From NCBI RefSeq assembly GCF_025165815.1, contig NZ_JAFFZE010000016.1, positions 124,001 through 188,000 on the forward strand: a DNA stretch of 64,000 nt, in the 5' to 3' direction. Position 1 is the first letter of the stretch; every line of letters starts with the position of its first letter. The notes under the pieces are model-generated. The model saw only the letters and a program-made list of their open reading frames with translations. It did no database searches and had not been told where the DNA came from. Made by a program: the position numbers and the translations under genes. The DNA is from Actinophytocola gossypii. Lineage in GTDB: Bacteria; Actinomycetota; Actinomycetes; Mycobacteriales; Pseudonocardiaceae. Positions 58,925-64,000 of this stretch are shown here, piece by piece.

Positions 58925-61497
58925 TGCTCAAGGCGACGCTGAAGGGACTGCTGGCCCGCAAGACCCGGCTGGTGCTGGCCGGGCTGGCGGTGGTGCTCGG
59001 GGTGACCGCGGTGTCGGCCGCGATGGTCACCACGGCCACCATCGGCGACGGGTTCGAGACGATCTTCGCCACCACGACGTCCGAGGTGGACGTGTCGGTC
59101 TCGGCCGAGCCGAACGGCGGCGCGGCGACGTTCGCGCCGCCGGTGCCGGCGTCGGTCGTGGACGAGCTGCGCGGGGTGCGCGGGGCGGAGTCCGTGGCCG
59201 GGGTCGTGTCGGCGGACGGCGCGCGGCCGGTCGGGCCGGACGGCAAGGTCATCTCGGTCCAGGGCCCACCGCGTCTCGGCGTCGCCTGGGCGGGTGAGAC
59301 CGGCATGGCGCGGCTGCGCGAGGGCCGGGGGCCGACCGCGCCGGACGAGGTCGCGATCAACGCCGGCCTGGCCGAGCTGGGCGGGTTCCGGGTCGGCGGC
59401 ACGATCGACGTGCTGACCCTGGAGCCCCGGCAGACCTTCCGCGTCGTCGGCGTCTACGGGTACAGCAACGGGCTCGGCACGCTCGGCGGCAGCACCGAGG
59501 TGGCGTTCACCGAGCCGGTGGCGCAGCGGCTGATGCTCGGCGCGCCGGACGTGTACTCGTCGGTGACGCTCACCGCGGCCGACGGCGTGTCCCCGGAGGC
59601 GTTGCGCGACGAGGTCACCCGCCTGCTCGGCGACGGGTTCGCGGTGCGCACCGGCGACGAGCTGGCGGCGCAGACGGCGTCGGACGGGCGCGCGTTCCTG
59701 GACATCGTGCGGATCGTGCTGCTGGCGTTCTCCGGGCTGTCGCTGCTGGTCGGGATCTTCCTGATCCTCAACACGTTCTCGATCCTGGTCGCGCAGCGGA
59801 CCGGGGAGCTGGCGCTGGTCGCGGCGCTCGGCGCGCGGCGACGACAGATCGTCGGCTCGGTGCTGGTGGAGGCGGTGCTGGTCGGGGTGCTCGCGTCCGC
59901 GGTCGGGGTCGGCCTCGGGATCGCGGTGTCGACCGGGCTGAAGTCGGTGATGGAGGCGCAGAGCGGGGCGCAGCTGCCGGTCGGGCTGGTGGTGCCGATG
60001 CCGGACCTGCTGGTGGCGTTCGGGGTCGGGGTGCTGGTGACGCTGGTGGCGGCGCTGGTCCCGGCGGTCCGGGCGTCGCGGGTCCCGCCGGTGGCGGCGA
60101 TGCGTGCGTCGGCGGCCGAGCAGCGGTCGCTGACCGGGATCACGGTGGCCGGCGCGGTGCCGGCGACCATCGGCGTGGCGGGCATCGCGGCCGCGGTCGC
60201 CGGCTGGGCCGGTGACCTCGAGTTCGTGGCGCTCGGCGGCGGGGTGGCGCTGGCGCTGATCGGGCTGGCGCTGCTCACCCCGTTGGCGAGCCGGGTGCTG
60301 CTGCCGGCGGTCGGCAGGCTGCTGAGCTGGTCGACGCCGGGCAAGCTGGGCCGGCTGAACGCGGCCCGCAACCCGAGGCGCACGGCGATCACGGTGGCGA
60401 CGCTGGTGGTGACGCTCGGCCTGGTCGGCGGCGTCGGCGTGGTGGCCGAGTCGCTGCGCGTGGACGTGTCGACCGCCGTCGCCACGGACCTCCAGGCCGA
60501 CCTGGTGATCTCCGGCGACGGGGTGAGCGCGCGGGCCGGTGGGCAGACCGGCGGTCCGCCGACCGCGGCCGACGGCCGGGTGATGCCGGCGTTCGAGGAG
60601 TCGGTGATCGACCGGGCGCGGGACCTGGACGGCGTGGCGCTGGCGACGGCGCAGTACGTGGACACGGTCGAGATCGACGGCGCCGCGCCGGGCCCGAGCC
60701 CCGCGAACGCCGGCGACCTGTCCCGGCTCGCGCCGGTGCTCGGCCTGGACCCCGGGCTGCCGGACCTCGGCCGGAACGAGGTCGTGCTGGACACCGAGAC
60801 GCTGGCCGAGCAGGGCCTGTCGGTCGGCGGGACCGTGCGCCTGTCCACCCCGCGCGGCGGCTGGCAGGAGTACCGGATCGTGGCGAGCTACGAGCCGAAC
60901 TTCCTGCTGCGCGGGCCGGTGCTGTCCCCCGAGACGGCCAAGGAGCGGTTCGTCTCCGCGCTGCCCGCACTCGGCTACGTCGAGCTGGAGCCGGGCGCGG
61001 ACGTGGCCGGGGTGAAGGCGGCGGTATCGGACCTGGTGGCGGACAACCCGGAGGTGACCGTCGCCGACCAGACCCAGCTCGCGGCGGACTCGGCCGGCCG
61101 GCTCGACCTCGCGGAGATCATGCTCTACGTGCTGCTCGGCCTGTCGGTGGTGATCGGGATCCTGGGCATCATCAACACGATGGCACTGTCCATCATGGAA
61201 CGGACGCGGGAGCTGGGGCTGCTGCGCGCGATCGGCATGCGGCGGTCGCACATGGTGCACATGGTGGTGGCGGAGTCGCTGGTGATGTCGGTGTTCGGCG
61301 GGCTGCTCGGGCTGACGTTCGGCGGGCTGGCCGGCGCGGCGTTCGTGTCGGTGGCCGGGTTGGCGGAGCTGGCGGTGCCGTGGTTGTCGTTGGCGGTGTT
61401 CCTCGGGCTGGCGGTGGCGGCGGGTCTGCTGGCCGCCCTGGCCCCCTCCGCCAGGGCGGCCAGGGTCAACGTGCTGGCCGCGATCGCCTACGAGTGA
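58924..61497 (+). CDS. FtsX-like ABC transporter permease (double unit)
   Basis: 857 residues, the usual size for ten-helix FtsX/MacB-like permeases with two copies of the permease domain. The N-terminal helix ARKTRLVLAGLAVVLGVTAVSAAM is followed by a MacB-like periplasmic domain. The first FtsX core is IVLLAFSGLSLLVGIFLILNTFSILVAQRTGELALVAALGA. The second core, near the C-terminus, is EIMLYVLLGLSVVIGILGIINTMALSIMERTRELGLLRAIGM. With the ATPase it forms a transporter that often exports or senses antimicrobial peptides or lipoproteins. The stop abuts the convergent next gene with no gap. Confidence 0.92.
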   Translation: MLKATLKGLLARKTRLVLAGLAVVLGVTAVSAAMVTTATIGDGFETIFATTTSEVDVSVSAEPNGGAATFAPPVPASVVDELRGVRGAESVAGVVSADGARPVGPDGKVISVQGPPRLGVAWAGETGMARLREGRGPTAPDEVAINAGLAELGGFRVGGTIDVLTLEPRQTFRVVGVYGYSNGLGTLGGSTEVAFTEPVAQRLMLGAPDVYSSVTLTAADGVSPEALRDEVTRLLGDGFAVRTGDELAAQTASDGRAFLDIVRIVLLAFSGLSLLVGIFLILNTFSILVAQRTGELALVAALGARRRQIVGSVLVEAVLVGVLASAVGVGLGIAVSTGLKSVMEAQSGAQLPVGLVVPMPDLLVAFGVGVLVTLVAALVPAVRASRVPPVAAMRASAAEQRSLTGITVAGAVPATIGVAGIAAAVAGWAGDLEFVALGGGVALALIGLALLTPLASRVLLPAVGRLLSWSTPGKLGRLNAARNPRRTAITVATLVVTLGLVGGVGVVAESLRVDVSTAVATDLQADLVISGDGVSARAGGQTGGPPTAADGRVMPAFEESVIDRARDLDGVALATAQYVDTVEIDGAAPGPSPANAGDLSRLAPVLGLDPGLPDLGRNEVVLDTETLAEQGLSVGGTVRLSTPRGGWQEYRIVASYEPNFLLRGPVLSPETAKERFVSALPALGYVELEPGADVAGVKAAVSDLVADNPEVTVADQTQLAADSAGRLDLAEIMLYVLLGLSVVIGILGIINTMALSIMERTRELGLLRAIGMRRSHMVHMVVAESLVMSVFGGLLGLTFGGLAGAAFVSVAGLAELAVPWLSLAVFLGLAVAAGLLAALAPSARAARVNVLAAIAYE

Positions 61498-63051
61498 CTA
61501 CGGGTCGATCACCGGCCGGTAGGCGTCCCGGATGTCCGATGTGGACGACTCGACGTAGTCGGTGGACGGCGGGCCGATGTCGACGCCGTAGGTGGTGTAG
61601 TGGATGACGGCCGGGCAGCTCGTCCCGCCGATCTGCACGGAACCGCCGCGGACCACGCGGCCGGTGCGCACCTCGTAGACCCGCACGGGGATCCTGCGCT
61701 TGTGGAAGGTGACGTAGGTGACGCCGTTCGGGGCGAGACCGCCGGTGTACGGGCAGGTCTGCACCGAGTCGCCGTAGTCGCCCTCCCCGGCGCAGATGAT
61801 CAGGGTGGCGTTGGCCGCGTCCTTGGCCCGCCAGCCGCGGGGCAGGCTGTCGCGCTGGAAGTCCTGCCCGTAGACGAGGGCGCGGTGCGGGCCGGGGCCG
61901 CGGTAGGGCTTGGCCGCGCCGTAGGGCGACGGGTTCCTGCAGTAGGCGGGCTGCTCGTCGGTGTAGGTGGTGCGCAGCCGCTCGCGGAGGGTGTCGAGCT
62001 GGATGGCGTGGGTGGCGCGGGTGACGCCGGCCTTGGCGCGCGGTGCGAGCTGGCTCTTCGGGTACTGCTTGGCGAGCTGTTCGTAGCGCGCGCGGGCGCC
62101 GGTGTGGTTGTCGTGCGCCATCAGGTAGTCCGCGCAACCGACGAGTGCGGTCGGCGCGACCTGCCCGATGATCTCGGCGGCGCGGTCCAGCTCGGCGGTG
62201 CGTTCGCGCTGCTGGTGCATCCAGTCGACGATCTCGGTGGTGTCGCAGGCGTCGTTGTCGGGGAGCTGGCCGAGGAAGTCGTCGAGGACGCGGGTGACGT
62301 CGTCGCGCCGGTCGGGGAACTCGTCACGGACCGTGGCCAGCAGGCCGAACCCGTTGTCCAGGGCGGTGAGCTGCCGGACCAGGCCGTCACCCAGGTCCTC
62401 GGCGGCCTGGTCGAGCAGCAGGTCGGCGCGGTACTGGTGGGCGCCGTCCCAGCGCGCGTCCGGCAGGTCCTCGTAGCGGGCGATGGTGGCCGCGGCGGCT
62501 TCCCGGTCGCCCCTGGCCTCGTCCCGAGCCCGCACGACGAGCCGGCACGCCGCGGCCCCGTCGATCAGCGCGTCGGCGACCGGGCCGTCCCCCACCCGCT
62601 GCCAGAACCCGACCCCCGCCGCGGTGGCCAGTACGGAGTCGCACTCCCCGGCCCGGTGCGCGGCGTCCGCGTCGTCGGCCATCCCGTTCACGTCGACCCG
62701 CACGATGACGAACGTCGCCACCACCGGCACGGCCACCGCGGCCGCGACGATCCGGTGCCTGCGCACGTGTTCCGGCCGGCCCGCCCGCCGACGCGCGACC
62801 AGGAACCCGTGCGCGATCCCCGCCACCCACCAGGCGAACAGCACGTACTGCAACCACCCGACCCGCTCAGTGGTACCCAGAACGACGACGAGCGTGATCG
62901 ATCCGACGGCGGCGAGGGCGGCCGGCACCCGCCGCCCGAGCAGCAGGTAGCCGACACCGAGCAGGGACGCGTTGCCCACCGCCACGGCGAGCGGATCACG
63001 CGGCCGAGGCAGACGAAGCTCGACGGTCGGGGGATCGAACACCGGGTACAT
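61498..63051 (-). CDS. Membrane protein with TPR-like extracytoplasmic region, uncharacterised
   Basis: 517 residues from ATG 63051 (AAGGA seven bases upstream); the longer frame to 63225 has no ribosome site. Three N-terminal helices (LLGVGYLLLGRRVPAALAAVGSITLVVVLG and VAAAVAVPVVATFVIV) are followed by a long helical region with TPR-like repeats (ARYEQLAKQYPKSQLAPRAKAGVTRA). A C-terminal beta-rich part has cysteine pairs (LIICAGEGDYGDSVQTCPYTGG). I do not recognise the family. It converges on the permease with adjacent stops. Confidence 0.72.
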   Translation of the reverse strand: MYPVFDPPTVELRLPRPRDPLAVAVGNASLLGVGYLLLGRRVPAALAAVGSITLVVVLGTTERVGWLQYVLFAWWVAGIAHGFLVARRRAGRPEHVRRHRIVAAAVAVPVVATFVIVRVDVNGMADDADAAHRAGECDSVLATAAGVGFWQRVGDGPVADALIDGAAACRLVVRARDEARGDREAAAATIARYEDLPDARWDGAHQYRADLLLDQAAEDLGDGLVRQLTALDNGFGLLATVRDEFPDRRDDVTRVLDDFLGQLPDNDACDTTEIVDWMHQQRERTAELDRAAEIIGQVAPTALVGCADYLMAHDNHTGARARYEQLAKQYPKSQLAPRAKAGVTRATHAIQLDTLRERLRTTYTDEQPAYCRNPSPYGAAKPYRGPGPHRALVYGQDFQRDSLPRGWRAKDAANATLIICAGEGDYGDSVQTCPYTGGLAPNGVTYVTFHKRRIPVRVYEVRTGRVVRGGSVQIGGTSCPAVIHYTTYGVDIGPPSTDYVESSTSDIRDAYRPVIDP

Positions 63052-63366
63052 CGCGCGATCCTTCGGTTCGACGGTTGTTCCGCCCAGTGTGCGGCCTCCC
63101 GCCGGGACCGGTCCCGGATCCGTCACCAACAGGCCACGCATGACGAAGGCCGCCTCCGCCACTCCCCAGGCGAAGGCGGCCTTCCACCCCCTGTAGGCCC
63201 GAAGACCGCCCCCGCCCCTCCCCAAAGGCGGAGGCCGTCTTCGTCATCCCCCACTGATAAGGAGCGGACCCCTCCGACCCAGATACGTCCGGTTCCAGAA
63301 ATCTTCGAGTGCTACACTGAATCACTGAGACTGGGATTGATTCAATCGCGAGAAGGGGTGGTCACG
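63052..63366. promoter_or_regulatory. 315-base divergent promoter region with inverted repeat
   Basis: No gene. The sequence drops in GC content near 63300-63350. GATTGA-T-TCAATC (63335-63347) is a 6-bp inverted repeat about 20 bases before the XRE start, and TACACT (63313-63318) is -10-like. Both could be the autoregulatory promoter-operator of the XRE gene. The start of the region also feeds the minus-strand gene at 61498-63051. Confidence 0.45.
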
Positions 63367-63702
63367 GTGGTGTCCGGTGTCGGTGAGCTGGTCGAACGTG
63401 CCCGTGTCGCCGCTGGTCTCAGCCAGCGAGCCCTCGCGGACGCGACCGGCATCTCCCAGCCCACCCTGTCGCGGATCATCTCCGGGGACAGGCAGGCGAA
63501 GATGCCGGAAGTAGTGGCGATCGCGTGGGCCACCGGACACACGGTGGCCCAACTCACCGAAGCCGGCACGGTGGCCGACCGGATGCGGTACGCGGCGCGA
63601 GCGACCAACGACTCGGGCCTGGATGGCATGCGCGCGGCGCTGCTGCACTTCGCGGAGCTGAACGACTACCTGGACGACCAGGCCATCCCGGCCACGGTCT
63701 GA
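63367..63702 (+). CDS. XRE-family (Cro/CI-type) helix-turn-helix regulator
   Basis: 111 residues from GTG 63367, about nine bases after AGAAGGGG; GTG 63358 would leave too little spacing. The HTH is LVERARVAAGLSQRALADATGISQPTLSRIISGDRQ. A short helical C-terminus follows (ALLHFAELNDYLDD). The next gene encodes an ImmA/IrrE-type metallopeptidase. The pair resembles ImmR/ImmA modules, in which the protease cleaves the repressor to release gene control. They are usual in mobile elements and some toxin-antitoxin loci. Confidence 0.85.
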   Translation: MVSGVGELVERARVAAGLSQRALADATGISQPTLSRIISGDRQAKMPEVVAIAWATGHTVAQLTEAGTVADRMRYAARATNDSGLDGMRAALLHFAELNDYLDDQAIPATV

Positions 63703-63717
63703 CAGCGGGGACGAGGA

Positions 63718-64000
63718 GTGAACGCCGAGGCCGAGGGCCGCGCCGCCGCCGCACGGTTCCGCCGCGACCACCACCTGGGCACCCAGCCACTGGGTGACCT
63801 GGTGGCGATCATCGAGCAGACGACCGGAATCGACGTCGCCATCCTCGACGTCGGCCCGGACGAGCACGGCCTCACGGTCCGGGATCCGAAGCGCGACGCC
63901 GTGTTCATCGGCGTCGCGCGCACCAGCAGACCGATGCGCCAACGCAGCACGCTCGCCCACGAACTCGCCCACGTGCTGTTCGAGGACTGGACCGACGGCG
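63718..64000 (+). CDS. ImmA/IrrE family metallopeptidase (partial, runs off window)
   Basis: Starts at GTG 63718 (GAGGA upstream), 15 bases after the XRE stop, and is open to the window end. About 94 residues are visible. They include ILDVGPDEHGLTVRDPKRDAVFIGVA, then STLAHELAHVLFEDW, in which HELAH is the HExxH zinc site of ImmA/IrrE (PF06114). The C-terminal half lies outside. It should be a gluzincin-type peptidase acting on the partner XRE repressor or a similar protein. Confidence 0.88.
   Translation, partial: MNAEAEGRAAAARFRRDHHLGTQPLGDLVAIIEQTTGIDVAILDVGPDEHGLTVRDPKRDAVFIGVARTSRPMRQRSTLAHELAHVLFEDWTDG

Noticed and set aside
1-64000. CRISPR array
   Set aside because: No series of regularly spaced direct repeats was found. 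The repeats seen are short operators or the four GTCAC blocks.

Overview
The window is a high-GC actinobacterial chromosome segment with many GTG starts, ATGA/GTGA/TGATG overlaps between operon genes, a PknG-GlnX-GlnH operon, a TIGR03086-type protein, DUF1707 and DUF5134 proteins, and a tRNA Glu-Asp-Phe cluster. A member of the Pseudonocardiales (Saccharothrix/Lentzea-like) fits best, but genus is an inference.

Layout. 1-13.8 kb (+ strand): the left half of an extracellular polysaccharide locus. It holds chain-length/Wzz-like proteins, an AsnB-type amidotransferase, a fused Zn-ADH/MocA oxidoreductase, a heparinase II/III-like protein, a beta-helix lipoprotein, an O-antigen ligase/polymerase, a methyltransferase, a GT4 and an NTP_transf_5-type protein. 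13.8-16.8 kb: a methyltransferase and an XRE-cupin regulator divergent from a DHA2 drug exporter; this looks like an inserted block. 16.2-21.5 kb: a lasso-peptide cluster. It holds a cyclase (C), a 46-residue precursor (A), an ABC exporter (D), an HPr-kinase-like lasso kinase (K), a B2 leader peptidase and a B1/PqqD-like RRE. A PAP2-like protein diverges from B1. 22.2-34.0 kb (- strand): the right half of the polysaccharide locus, eleven tightly coupled genes reading from a sugar-phosphate transferase to a GSA-type aminotransferase. 34.2-36.3 kb: a small membrane protein, tRNA-Phe, tRNA-Asp, a frameshifted CHAT-domain pseudogene and tRNA-Glu. 36.4-42.4 kb: small proteins (HMA metal-binding, RHH-like), a cold-shock protein, an L,D-transpeptidase lipoprotein, an AraC regulator, a TIGR03086 protein and a metallophosphoesterase. 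42.5-48.1 kb: pknG-glnH-glnX. 48.4-54.3 kb: a DUF5134 pair, a SARP regulator, a PPDK-N-like protein and a soluble two-component system. 54.3-61.5 kb: a membrane protein, a second two-component system, DUF1707 and DUF2269-like proteins and an FtsX-type ABC transporter. 61.5-64.0 kb: a TPR membrane protein and an XRE/ImmA pair cut by the window edge.

How the genes work together. The two polysaccharide halves supply the parts of a Wzx/Wzy-type pathway: an initiating phosphoglycosyltransferase, a flippase, a ligase/polymerase, Wzz proteins, glycosyltransferases and sugar-nucleotide enzymes. They flank the lasso cluster. The precursor has the canonical leader signature Y-x2-P-x-L-x3-G-x5-T and a predicted core starting with Ala and carrying Asp at position 9. 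The core ends in an acidic stretch plus a C-terminal Ser. With the neighbouring HprK-like kinase this matches the architecture of paeninodin, a lasso peptide phosphorylated on its C-terminal Ser. I consider this the most interesting system here.

The cyclase has lost its own stop and reads into the antisense strand of the exporter gene, while the exporter ends inside the cyclase. This marks a recombination joint. The neighbouring NTP_transf_5 gene may be a separated part of the same lasso cluster.
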